From NCBI GenBank assembly GCA_025361705.1, contig JANYJW010000063.1, positions 1-60,351 on the forward strand: a stretch of DNA of 60,351 nucleotides, in the 5' to 3' direction. Made by a program: the position numbers and the translations under genes. Positions within the stretch are counted from its first letter, which is position 1. The number at the start of each line of letters is the position of its first letter. The DNA is from Gemmatimonas sp. Lineage in GTDB: Bacteria > Gemmatimonadota > Gemmatimonadetes > Gemmatimonadales > Gemmatimonadaceae. Below are positions 42,303-50,523 of this stretch, piece after piece. The notes under the pieces were generated by a model. That model was not told the DNA's origin. It searched no databases and saw nothing but the letters and a program-made list of their open reading frames with translations.

Positions 42303-43119
42303 CGGCAAAGCTCCGCTCGATGCCGCGGAAGACCGCGGCGCCGATGAGGACGAGCGCCGCGGCGACTCCTGCGCTGTACGCCAGCTGGCGCGCGGCGGGC
42401 GCTGGCGTGCCGAGCAGCGACCATCGCATCAGTTCGAGCGGCGCCGCGAGCGGGTTGGCGTAATACAGCGCCTGCCAGCGCTCCGGCACCGCCGATGCCG
42501 AGTAGGCCACCGGGCTCGCATACAGCGCCATCTGGATGGCCACCGGCAGCAGGTACTGCACGTCGCGGTAGCGCACGGCGAGCGCCGCCGCGGCAAAGCC
42601 CGCGCCCAGTGCGAGCGCGCCGAGCAGAAGCACGACGAGCGGCAGCACGGCAAGTCTGGCGTCGAATCCGCGGCCCTGCGCCAGCGCGATGACGACAAAT
42701 GCGGCGAGTGTCACCAGCAGGTCCACCAGTGCCGCCGGGACGACGGCGAGCGGCAGAATGAGTCGCGGAAAGTAGACGCGTGTGACGAGTTGCGGGTTCT
42801 GGATGAGCGACGTGCTGGCCCGCGTGAGCACGTTGGAGAAGAAATTCCACCCCGTGAGCGCGGCGAGCGCGAAGAGCACGTACGGCTGGCCGTCGGTGGG
42901 AACGTGCGCGATGGACCCGAACACGAACGCGAAGATGCCGGCGGCGGCGAGCGGCTGCAGCACGACCCATGCGATGCCAAGAAATGTCTGGCGGTAGCGC
43001 AGGCGCAGATCGCGAGTGCCCAGCGCGCGAAAGAGGTCGCGGTAATTCCAGATCTCACGCAGCGTGCGGAACGGCGACGTGGCGCCCGCGCCGATGCGCA
43101 CCACCTGGCGGTCGCTCAC
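42292..43119 (-). CDS. ABC polysaccharide/O-antigen exporter permease (Wzm-like)
   Basis: This 275-residue permease has the ABC-2 exporter layout: an amphipathic N-terminus (NYRDLFRALGTRDLRLRYRQTFLGIAW), six membrane segments, and the C-terminal RYRDVQYLLPVAIQMALYASPVAY ... YYANPLAAPLELMRW region typical of Wzm/KpsM/TagG. With the adjacent Wzt it forms the inner-membrane transporter of a polysaccharide assembled in the cytoplasm on undecaprenyl-diphosphate. The start overlaps the MscS gene's stop by ATGA. Confidence 0.95.
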   Translation of the reverse strand: MSDRQVVRIGAGATSPFRTLREIWNYRDLFRALGTRDLRLRYRQTFLGIAWVVLQPLAAAGIFAFVFGSIAHVPTDGQPYVLFALAALTGWNFFSNVLTRASTSLIQNPQLVTRVYFPRLILPLAVVPAALVDLLVTLAAFVVIALAQGRGFDARLAVLPLVVLLLGALALGAGFAAAALAVRYRDVQYLLPVAIQMALYASPVAYSASAVPERWQALYYANPLAAPLELMRWSLLGTPAPAARQLAYSAGVAAALVLIGAAVFRGIERSFADEI

Positions 43120-44234
43120 GCCGAACTCCGCACGGAGGTGACCGTGGCCACGCCCGCCGCGAGGGCGATGCCCTCGCGCTGCAACGCCGAGTAGACCCGC
43201 AGCAGTATCGCCTGGCGCGCGTCGAGGGCGATCAACCAGTCGGGGTTGGTCACGAAGAACGCCGTCTCGAACTCGTGGCCGGCAGGCGTGGTGCCGATGA
43301 GGTGCGAGCGCTGGAACGTGAGATAGGGCTGGTCGCCGATGGCTTGCTGGAAGAGATCAGGCACGCGCGACAGCGCCGCGGCGTCGGTGTTGAGTGCGAC
43401 CGTCGTCTGCAGCACGTACCGTCGGCCCCCACGCCGCGCGAGATTGCGGATCTTGGTCTTCAGCAGGTCGGCGTTGGAGATGATCACCTCTTCGCCGTTC
43501 ACGCTCCGGATGCGCGTCGTCTTGAGCCCCACCTTCTCCACCGTCCCCTCGTACTGGTCGACGACGATGTAGTCGCCGAGGACGAACGGCTTGTCGAGCA
43601 CGATGGACAGCGCGGCGAACAGGTCACCGAGGATGTTCTGCACGGCGAGCGCGATGGCAATGCCGCCCACGCCGAGGCCGGTGATGAGCGTGGTGATGTT
43701 GACGCCGTAGTTCTGCAGGGCGAGCAGCACCAGCAGGCTCCACAGCACCAGCCGCACGCCGAACCCCAGCGCGGCCATCGTCGTGCGGTCGCTCTGCCGC
43801 GGGTTGTTGTGCGCCCACTGCTCCAGCCAGAAGGCGACGACGACGTTGGTCCACGCGAAGCCCTGCAGCACGAGCGCGAGGATCTTGATGATCCGCACGG
43901 CCTCGTCCGCCGGCGGCGGGAACGCGATGAACGCGTCGATGCCGACGAGCGCGACGAAGACGAACATCGACGTCTTGATGCCGCGCACCAACTCGATGGC
44001 GAAGTCGTCGGCGACCGTGTCGGTCAGCGCCGCCAGCGCGGCCAGGCGGCGCTCGGTGATGGAACGCAACACCCACAGCAGGGCAATGCCGGCGCCGGCC
44101 GCCGCGGCGGCCTGCAGCCACTGCTGCGGCGTGTTGCCGAGGAAGCTGCCGCTGGTCACAAGGTGGTCGACCGCGGCAGCGGCCTGCTGCGCGGCGTTCG
44201 GAACGCTTCCGGTGGCGGTGACGACGGTCTGCAT
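43116..44234 (-). CDS. Small-conductance mechanosensitive channel (MscS family)
   Basis: The 372-residue protein has four or five N-terminal membrane helices and the MscS pore and beta-domain signature: [35 protein letters not shown] (in part), then [44 protein letters not shown] (in part). It releases osmolytes when membrane tension rises. The start ATG at 44234 lies at the end of the divergent region with msrP. Unusually, its stop overlaps the Wzm permease start by four bases, so the channel leads the exporter operon. Confidence 0.95.
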   Translation of the reverse strand: MQTVVTATGSVPNAAQQAAAAVDHLVTSGSFLGNTPQQWLQAAAAAGAGIALLWVLRSITERRLAALAALTDTVADDFAIELVRGIKTSMFVFVALVGIDAFIAFPPPADEAVRIIKILALVLQGFAWTNVVVAFWLEQWAHNNPRQSDRTTMAALGFGVRLVLWSLLVLLALQNYGVNITTLITGLGVGGIAIALAVQNILGDLFAALSIVLDKPFVLGDYIVVDQYEGTVEKVGLKTTRIRSVNGEEVIISNADLLKTKIRNLARRGGRRYVLQTTVALNTDAAALSRVPDLFQQAIGDQPYLTFQRSHLIGTTPAGHEFETAFFVTNPDWLIALDARQAILLRVYSALQREGIALAAGVATVTSVRSSA

Positions 44235-44415
44235 CGGTGGGGAGAGGACGGCGAGAGCGAACAAACCACGCGGCGTGCGCGTTGGGCCGGGTGGGGGCAG
44301 GACGCTTGCCTGCGCCCGGTGCCTGAAGTTACGCTCCCGGCGCGGGGCCGTCATCCCGCCCGAGGGAACCTCCGCCGGCTCCAGCAGGTACGTCGGTAAC
44401 TCCACCCGCCCCCCC

Positions 44416-45363
44416 ATGCGAATTCGCCCCCCAGTTCCAGACGACCTCCGTTCGTCGGCAATCACTCCGGAGTCGCTGTATCTCACCCGTCGCGAGTGGC
44501 TGGCAGCTGCCGGTCTGACCGTGGGCGCCATTGCCGGTGCCGGGGCGCTGCTGCCATCGCAGGCCGATGCGCAGCAACCGCTGGGCAAGCCCTTCGGCCT
44601 GCAGCCCGATGACAAGGCGACCCCGTGGGCCGATGTCACCAGCTACAACAACTTCTACGAGTTCGGCACGGGCAAGGACGAACCGGCCGACATGGCCAAG
44701 GGCTTCAAGCCCCGGCCGTGGACCGTCGTCGTCGACGGCCTCGTCAAGAAGCCGGGGAGCTACGCCCTCGAGGACTTCATGAAGGCCGGCCGCGTGGAGG
44801 ACCGCATCTACCGGCACCGCTGCGTCGAGGCCTGGTCGATGGTCATCCCGTGGCGCGGCATCATGCTGGGCGATGTGCTGAGGCGGGCCGATCCCGCGCC
44901 CGGCGCGAAGTACGTGGAGTTCACCACGCTGTACGATCCGGCGCGCATGCCCGGCCAGCGGTCGGCCGTGCTGCGCTGGCCGTACACGGAGGGACTGCGG
45001 CTCGATGAGGCCATGCACCCGCTGACCCTGCTCGCCACGGGCGTGTACGGGCGCGACCTGCCCAACCAGAATGGCGCCCCGCTACGCCTCGTGGTGCCGT
45101 GGAAATACGGCTTCAAGGGCATCAAGTCCATCGTCCGCATCCGGCTCACCGATCGCCAACCCGCGACGGCGTGGAATGTGTCGGCCCCCGACGAATACGG
45201 CTTCTTCTGCAACGTGAATCCCACGGTGGACCATCCGCGGTGGAGCCAGGCCAAGGAGCGCCGCATCGGCGAGTTCCTGCGCCGCCCGACGCTGATGTTC
45301 AACGGATATGCCGACGACGTGGCGTCGCTCTACGCCGGCATGGACCTGCGCCGGAACTACTGA
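44416..45363 (+). CDS. msrP: Periplasmic methionine sulfoxide reductase, molybdopterin catalytic subunit
   Basis: The 315-residue MsrP (YedY) reduces oxidised methionine in periplasmic proteins using a molybdopterin cofactor. A Tat signal with the twin-arginine [11 protein letters not shown] at residues 24-34 precedes the mature part. The molybdenum-ligating cysteine is Cys136 in YRHRCVEAW. The segments [19 protein letters not shown] and [16 protein letters not shown] are family-typical, as is the C-terminal LFNGYA-like [21 protein letters not shown]. It forms an operon with msrQ two bases downstream. Confidence 0.96.
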   Translation: MRIRPPVPDDLRSSAITPESLYLTRREWLAAAGLTVGAIAGAGALLPSQADAQQPLGKPFGLQPDDKATPWADVTSYNNFYEFGTGKDEPADMAKGFKPRPWTVVVDGLVKKPGSYALEDFMKAGRVEDRIYRHRCVEAWSMVIPWRGIMLGDVLRRADPAPGAKYVEFTTLYDPARMPGQRSAVLRWPYTEGLRLDEAMHPLTLLATGVYGRDLPNQNGAPLRLVVPWKYGFKGIKSIVRIRLTDRQPATAWNVSAPDEYGFFCNVNPTVDHPRWSQAKERRIGEFLRRPTLMFNGYADDVASLYAGMDLRRNY

Positions 45364-45365
45364 GC

Positions 45366-46055
45366 ATGGCGATGCGCGAGTGGGGGAGCGCCACGCGCGC
45401 GAGAACCAGCACGTGGACGCGCCCCCGATGGTGGTCGTGGGCGGTGTGGACGGCGATCCTCGTCCCCGGGTCAGTGGTGATCATCGGTTTGGTGTCCGAC
45501 CTCCTGCTCGGCACCCGATGGCTCGGGTCGAACCCGGTGAAGGAAGGGGAGCTGGTCCTCGGCCAGCTTACCATCAAGTACCTGGTGGCCACCCTGGCGG
45601 TGACGCCGGTGCGGCGCATGCTTGGCTGGAACTGGGTGCAACGAGACCGCCGCACGTTTGGACTCGCGGCGTGCTTCTACGGGCTGGCGCACTTCCTCTG
45701 GTACGCCCTGCTCGACATCCAGCTCGACCTTGGCCAACTGGGCACGGACCTTACCAAGCGCACGTACATCGTGGTCGGCTTCCTCGGCCTCCTCGTCATG
45801 CTGCCGCTGGCGCTCACGTCCACGGTCGCCGCCATTGCTAAGATGAAGCAGCGCTGGGTGGCGCTGCACCGCTGGACTTACCTGGTGCCGGCGCTCGGTG
45901 TGACACACTGGTGGATGTCGGTGAAGGCCGACATCGGCGAGCCGGTCGTCTACACCTCCGTCTTTGCGACGCTCCTTGGCTGGCGCTGGTGGCATGCGCG
46001 GCGCGACACTTCAGGCCATGCCGCCACGCCGTTCACCCGCCCGCGCACACCGTAA
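45366..46055 (+). CDS. msrQ: Heme-binding membrane subunit MsrQ of the periplasmic methionine sulfoxide reductase
   Basis: This 229-residue ferric-reductase-like protein passes electrons from the inner membrane to MsrP. It has about five to six helices, the family segments LGLxSD-like IIGLVSDLLLG, LTIKYLVATLAVTPVRRMLGWN, and the heme-ligand histidines in FYGLAHFLWY, ALHRWTYLVPALGVTHWWMS. It starts two bases after msrP ends and its C-terminus overlaps the start of the RNA methyltransferase gene by 38 bases. Confidence 0.95.
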   Translation: MAMREWGSATRARTSTWTRPRWWSWAVWTAILVPGSVVIIGLVSDLLLGTRWLGSNPVKEGELVLGQLTIKYLVATLAVTPVRRMLGWNWVQRDRRTFGLAACFYGLAHFLWYALLDIQLDLGQLGTDLTKRTYIVVGFLGLLVMLPLALTSTVAAIAKMKQRWVALHRWTYLVPALGVTHWWMSVKADIGEPVVYTSVFATLLGWRWWHARRDTSGHAATPFTRPRTP

Positions 46056-47232
46056 GGGCGCACCACGCAAAGCGGCGCCGCGTGATGCCGCGCCGCGCGA
46101 CGCGCTGATCGTCACCGCCCCCGGACTCGAGGCCTTGGCGCGGCGTGAGCTGGCGGCGCTGGGGATCGCCGTCACCGGCGAGGAACCCGGCGCGGTATCG
46201 GCGATGCTGACACCGCGCGACCTGATGCGGTGCAACCTTCACTTGCGCACGGCGAGCCGCGTCCTGGTGCGCCTGGCACAGTTCAAGGCGCTGAACTTCG
46301 CCGACGTGGAGAAGTTCGGCCGCCGCGTCGCGTGGGACACGATCGTGACGCCCGGGCGCCGAGTGCGCCTGCGCGTGACGTGCCGCAAGAGCCGGCTCTA
46401 CCACTCGGGCGCGGTGGCCCAGCGCTTGATGGAGGCGCTCGAGCTGCGCGTGCCCGGCGTTCTGCCGGCCGGCGCGGTGGGCGACGACGACGATGAAGGC
46501 GGCGCCGAGCAGCTGTTTGTCGTGCGGCTCTTTCGCGATCAGTGCGTGATCAGCGCCGATGCGTCGGGCGAGTTGCTGCATCGCCGCGGCTACCGGAAGG
46601 CCACGGCCAAGGCGCCGCTGCGCGAGACACTCGCCGCGGCGATGCTGCTCGGAGCGGGCTGGGACGGCACCACGCCGCTCATCGATCCGATGTGCGGCGC
46701 CGGCACCATCGCCATTGAAGCGGCGATGCTCGCGCGACGCATGGCGCCGGGGCGTGCCCGCGCCTTCGCGTTCGAGCAGTGGCCGGGGCACGATGCCGCG
46801 TTGTGGCGCACCGTGTGCGCGGAGGCAACGTCGGCCGAGTTGCCGCGTGCCGGCGTCGCATTGCTCGTGAGCGACCGGGATGCCGGCGCGATCGAGGCCG
46901 CGCACGCCAACGCCGCGCGGGCTGGCGTCGCGGCCGATCTGGTGATCGTGCAGCAGTCGCTGAGTGCCGTCGTGCCGCCCGCCGTGCCCGGATTGGTGGT
47001 GGTGAACCCGCCGTACGGCGTCCGCGTTGGCGAGAAGGCGCCGCTGCGCAATCTCTTTGCCCAACTCGGGAACGTGCTACGCGCGAGTCCCGGGTGGCGC
47101 CTCGCGATGCTCAGCGCCGACCGCGACCTCGAACGCCAGGTGCGACTGCCGTTCGCCGACGCGTGGAAGTCGACCAACGGCGGCATACCCATTCGCCTCG
47201 TGACTGCGGAGGTCTTAGCCGATGGGCAGTGA
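46018..47232 (+). CDS. THUMP-domain N2-guanosine rRNA methyltransferase (RlmL/RlmK N-terminal type)
   Basis: A 404-residue RNA methyltransferase. The basic N-terminus (PPRRSPARAHRKGAPRKAAPR) leads into a THUMP domain (VTAPGLEALARRELAALGIAVTG through ADASGELLHRRGYRKATAKAPLRE). The UPF0020 methyltransferase domain follows, with DPMCGAGTIAIEAAMLARRMAPG (in part) and the catalytic VVNPPYGVRVG. RlmL makes m2G2445 in 23S rRNA in E. coli; this version lacks the RlmK half, as in many other phyla (YpsC-like). Start ATG 46018 is preferred over one 18 codons upstream. It overlaps the MOSC gene by 11 bases. Confidence 0.9.
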   Translation: MPPRRSPARAHRKGAPRKAAPRDAAPRDALIVTAPGLEALARRELAALGIAVTGEEPGAVSAMLTPRDLMRCNLHLRTASRVLVRLAQFKALNFADVEKFGRRVAWDTIVTPGRRVRLRVTCRKSRLYHSGAVAQRLMEALELRVPGVLPAGAVGDDDDEGGAEQLFVVRLFRDQCVISADASGELLHRRGYRKATAKAPLRETLAAAMLLGAGWDGTTPLIDPMCGAGTIAIEAAMLARRMAPGRARAFAFEQWPGHDAALWRTVCAEATSAELPRAGVALLVSDRDAGAIEAAHANAARAGVAADLVIVQQSLSAVVPPAVPGLVVVNPPYGVRVGEKAPLRNLFAQLGNVLRASPGWRLAMLSADRDLERQVRLPFADAWKSTNGGIPIRLVTAEVLADGQ

Positions 47233-47713
47233 GCACGGGGTCATTGTCAGCATCAATGCCTCGCCGGGCGGGGTGCCCAAGCGGCCGGTGCCGAGTGCGC
47301 GCGTCAGCGCGGCGGGCCTCGAAGGCGACGTCCAGCGCAACCTGAAGCATCACGGCGGTCCCGACCGCGCGCTCTGCCTCTACGCGATGGAGCGCATTGA
47401 GGCGCTGCAGCGCGAGGGACATCCCATCGCCCCGGGAACCACGGGTGAGAACCTCACCATTCGCGGGCTCGATTGGGATACGCTGGCCCCCGGCGCGGTA
47501 CTCCGGATCGGCGGCGTGACGCTCGAAGTCACGGCGTACGCGGCGCCCTGCACATCCATCCGGCCGTCCTTTGCCGACCTCGATTCCAACCGGATCTCGC
47601 AGCAGAAGCATCCGGGGTGGAGTCGCCTCTATGCGCGGGTGGCGGGGGAGGGCGTCCTGCAGACAGGCGACGCCATCCTGCGACTTCCGTCAGGCGGTCC
47701 CTTTGGCGACTAG
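47222..47713 (+). CDS. MOSC domain protein
   Basis: The 163-residue protein is a single MOSC domain: GVIVSINASPGGVPKRPV, LEGDVQRNLKHHGGPDRALCLYAME, GTTGENLTIRGLDW and AYAAPCTSI, where the conserved cysteine is expected to handle sulfur or a molybdenum-bound group. MOSC proteins act with molybdenum cofactor or in sulfur transfer, which makes its position three genes after msrP suggestive. It overlaps the methyltransferase gene at its start and lies 12 bases before sucA. Confidence 0.92.
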   Translation: MGSEHGVIVSINASPGGVPKRPVPSARVSAAGLEGDVQRNLKHHGGPDRALCLYAMERIEALQREGHPIAPGTTGENLTIRGLDWDTLAPGAVLRIGGVTLEVTAYAAPCTSIRPSFADLDSNRISQQKHPGWSRLYARVAGEGVLQTGDAILRLPSGGPFGD

Positions 47714-47725
47714 ATTTCCCCTCCC

Positions 47726-50500
47726 ATGAGCCTCCCCGTCTCCTCCGTCTTCAACGACGGCTACATCGCCGAACAGTTCGAGGCCTTCCGCCGCGATCCA
47801 AACTCGGTGGATGAGTCGTGGCGCCAGTTCTTCCGCTTGGCCGCGTCGCTCGGCGGCACGTCGCCGACGGCAGCGACCGCCGGTGACCAACAGGCGTTTG
47901 CCCACAAGGTGGCGGGGGTGGCCCGCTACACGGCCGCCATCCGCCGGTACGGTCATTTGGCGGTCCAGCTCGATCCGCTCGGCACCGCAGCGCCGGGTGC
48001 CATCGAACTGACGGTCGAGCACTACGGCATCACCGATGCCGACCTCGACCTCGTGAGCGGGGCGGCCATCGACTTTCCGCACCTCGCCACGGGTCGCGAC
48101 GTCGCGGAACGGCTGAAGTACCGCTACATGCGCAACCTCGCCGTCGAGTTCGTGCACTGCGGTTCGGAGGAGGAGCGGCAGTGGTTCCGCGCCGTGTTCA
48201 CGGCGGAGCAGCTCACGCGAGCGCTCACGGCCGACGAGAAGCGCGCCATCTTGCGCCGCCTGTCGCAGGTGGACGGTTTCGAGCGCTTCCTCGGCAAGAC
48301 CTACGTCGGCTACAAGCGCTTCTCAATCGAGGGCACCGACGCGCTGGTGCCGATGCTCGACACCGCGCTCGACGAAGCCGCCGCCGCCGGGGTGCAGCAT
48401 GTGGCTATCTCGATGGCGCATCGTGGGCGCCTCAGCGTGCTCACGCACATTTTGGGCAAGCCGTTCGAACAGGTCTTCGCCGAGTTCGAGGGGCGGCACG
48501 ACCACCTGGCCGGCACGTCGACCGGCGACGTGAAGTACCACCTGGGATTCGACGGCACGCAGGTGACCGCGCACGGCACCGAGCTGGCCGTCTCGCTCGT
48601 GCCAAACCCGAGCCACCTCGAAGTCGTGAATCCCGTGTTGATGGGATTGGTGCGGGCCGAGCAGCGCGTTGCGGGGCAGCCGCTCGACCGCGACGAGCTT
48701 GCTGTGATCCCGGTCTGTATCCACGGCGATGCGGCGTTCCCGGGCGAGGGCATCGTGGCCGAGACGCTCAATCTGTCGCGCCTGCGCGGCTACTCGGTGG
48801 GCGGCACGCTGCACATCATCGTCAACAACCAGGTGGGCTTTACCACCGATCCCGTCGATTCGCGCTCGACCCGCTATGCGAGCGACTTGGCCAAGGGATT
48901 CGAGATTCCGGTGATCCACGTCAACGCCGATGACGCCGAGGCCTGCGTGGCCGCAATGCGTATTGGCGTGGCATACCGGCAGCAGTTCAAGCGCGACTTC
49001 CTCATCGACCTGGTGGGCTACCGCCGGCACGGCCACAACGAGGGCGACGAGCCCACGTACACACAGCCGTTGCTGTACGAGCGCATCAAGGCGCATCCGA
49101 CGCCGCGGCAGGTGTGGGGCAGTCGGCTTGTCGCCGAGGGCTTGGTCACCGAAGCTGATGTCGACGCCGCCGAGCGCGCCGTGGTGGCCGAGCTGCAGGC
49201 GGTGCATGCGGGGATGCCGCGGGGCGATGCCGTGGTGCATGCGGTGCATTCCGCCGACGGCGACGGCGCGCCGGCAGTGCCGCCGATGGCCGATACGGCC
49301 GTGCGCGCCGACACCCTGATTGCCCTCAACGAGCAGTTGCTTCGCTATCCCGCCGACTTCACGCCGCACACCCGCCTGGCCAAGCAGCTCGAGCGCCGCC
49401 GCGATGCGCTGGGCGACGCGGGCGGCGTCGACTGGGGGCACGCCGAAGCGCTCGCCTTCGCGTCGCTCATCACCGAGGGGACATCGGTGCGCATGACCGG
49501 TCAGGACGCCGAGCGCGGCACGTTCTCGCATCGGCACGCGGCCCTGAGCGACATGAAGACGGGCGGCAAGTACGTGCCGCTGCAGCACCTGAGCGGCACG
49601 TCGGCGACGCTCGAGATCCACAACTCCGCGCTCAGCGAGATGGCGGTGATGGGCTTCGAGTACGGCTTCAGCGTGGCCGCGCCCGATACGCTCACGCTGT
49701 GGGAAGGGCAGTTCGGCGACTTCATCAACGTGGCGCAGGCGATGATCGACCAGTTCATCGTGGCCGACCGCGCCAAATGGGGCCAGGACAGCGGCCTCGT
49801 GCTGCTGCTGCCACACGGGCACGAAGGGCAGGGGCCCGAGCACTCGAGCGCGCGTCTCGAGCGGTTCCTTCAGTCGTGCGCCGAGAACAACATGACGGTC
49901 GCGTATCCGTCGTCGCCGGCGCAGTACTTCCATTTGCTGCGCTGGCAGGCGCGGCGGCAGCCGCGGCGCCCCATGGTGCTGATGCAGCCCAAGTCGCTGC
50001 TGCGCCTGCCGCAGGCGGCGTCGCACCTGCGCGATCTCACGGCCGGCACGTTCAAGCCGGTGATCGACGATCCGCGCGGCGCGGCCAAGCGCGACGACGT
50101 GCGGCGCCTGGTCTTCTGTTCGGGCAAGATCTACTACGACCTTGCGGCGCGCGATCCCGGGAACCACGTCGCCATCGTGCGCGTCGAGGCGCTGTACCCG
50201 TGGCCGCTCGACCTCGTGTCGCGCCTCGTCGACGAGTATCCGAACATCGACGAGGTGGCGTGGGTGCAGGAAGAGCCCCGCAACATGGGGGCGTGGATCC
50301 ACGTCGCGCCGCGCCTGCGCGTGGCGGCGGGCAACGCGCTCGTCATTCGATACATCGGACGTCCCGACCGGGCCAGTCCGGCCGAGGGATATCCCAAGGC
50401 CCACGCCGACGAACAGCAGCGGATCGTGCACGATGCGCTCGAGGTGCCGCCGGCGCGCGGGGGTGCCGGCACGCGCCGGTCGGCCGCGCTCGCCCGATAG
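47726..50500 (+). CDS. sucA: 2-oxoglutarate dehydrogenase E1 component
   Basis: This 924-residue thiamine-diphosphate enzyme oxidatively decarboxylates 2-oxoglutarate in the TCA cycle. Visible family motifs are the N-terminal DGYIAEQFEAFRRDPNSVDESWR with the E2-binding-type start, AHRGRLSVLTHILGKP, GDAAFPGEGIVAETLNLS (cofactor binding), IVNNQVGFTTDP, YRRHGHNEGDEPTYTQP (in part), and PHGHEGQGPEHSSARLERFL in the transketolase-like half. Length matches bacterial E1o. E2 (sucB) is not adjacent; the gene stands just after the MOSC gene and before the LmbE operon. Confidence 0.97.
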   Translation: MSLPVSSVFNDGYIAEQFEAFRRDPNSVDESWRQFFRLAASLGGTSPTAATAGDQQAFAHKVAGVARYTAAIRRYGHLAVQLDPLGTAAPGAIELTVEHYGITDADLDLVSGAAIDFPHLATGRDVAERLKYRYMRNLAVEFVHCGSEEERQWFRAVFTAEQLTRALTADEKRAILRRLSQVDGFERFLGKTYVGYKRFSIEGTDALVPMLDTALDEAAAAGVQHVAISMAHRGRLSVLTHILGKPFEQVFAEFEGRHDHLAGTSTGDVKYHLGFDGTQVTAHGTELAVSLVPNPSHLEVVNPVLMGLVRAEQRVAGQPLDRDELAVIPVCIHGDAAFPGEGIVAETLNLSRLRGYSVGGTLHIIVNNQVGFTTDPVDSRSTRYASDLAKGFEIPVIHVNADDAEACVAAMRIGVAYRQQFKRDFLIDLVGYRRHGHNEGDEPTYTQPLLYERIKAHPTPRQVWGSRLVAEGLVTEADVDAAERAVVAELQAVHAGMPRGDAVVHAVHSADGDGAPAVPPMADTAVRADTLIALNEQLLRYPADFTPHTRLAKQLERRRDALGDAGGVDWGHAEALAFASLITEGTSVRMTGQDAERGTFSHRHAALSDMKTGGKYVPLQHLSGTSATLEIHNSALSEMAVMGFEYGFSVAAPDTLTLWEGQFGDFINVAQAMIDQFIVADRAKWGQDSGLVLLLPHGHEGQGPEHSSARLERFLQSCAENNMTVAYPSSPAQYFHLLRWQARRQPRRPMVLMQPKSLLRLPQAASHLRDLTAGTFKPVIDDPRGAAKRDDVRRLVFCSGKIYYDLAARDPGNHVAIVRVEALYPWPLDLVSRLVDEYPNIDEVAWVQEEPRNMGAWIHVAPRLRVAAGNALVIRYIGRPDRASPAEGYPKAHADEQQRIVHDALEVPPARGGAGTRRSAALAR

Positions 50501-50511
50501 CTGGAATTCCC

Positions 50512-50518
50512 GGAGGAG
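50512..50518 (+). promoter_or_regulatory. Strong ribosome binding site of the LmbE-like gene
   Basis: GGAGGAG at 50512-50518 is the best Shine-Dalgarno match in the window. It stands five bases before ATG 50524 and eight before ATG 50527; the second spacing is more usual, so translation may begin at the second methionine. Confidence 0.75.
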
Positions 50519-50523
50519 ATCGC

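Noticed and set aside
43783..44415. Upstream extension of the msrP frame
   Set aside because: It runs antisense through the MscS gene; the Tat signal starting at ATG 44416 fixes the start.
44235..44415. Possible riboswitch in the msrP leader
   Set aside because: Only a small GCAGG/CCTGC stem is visible; nothing matches a known riboswitch consensus that I can recall.
48323..50431. Long antisense frame within sucA
   Set aside because: No recognisable domain; sucA on the plus strand is unmistakable along its full length.
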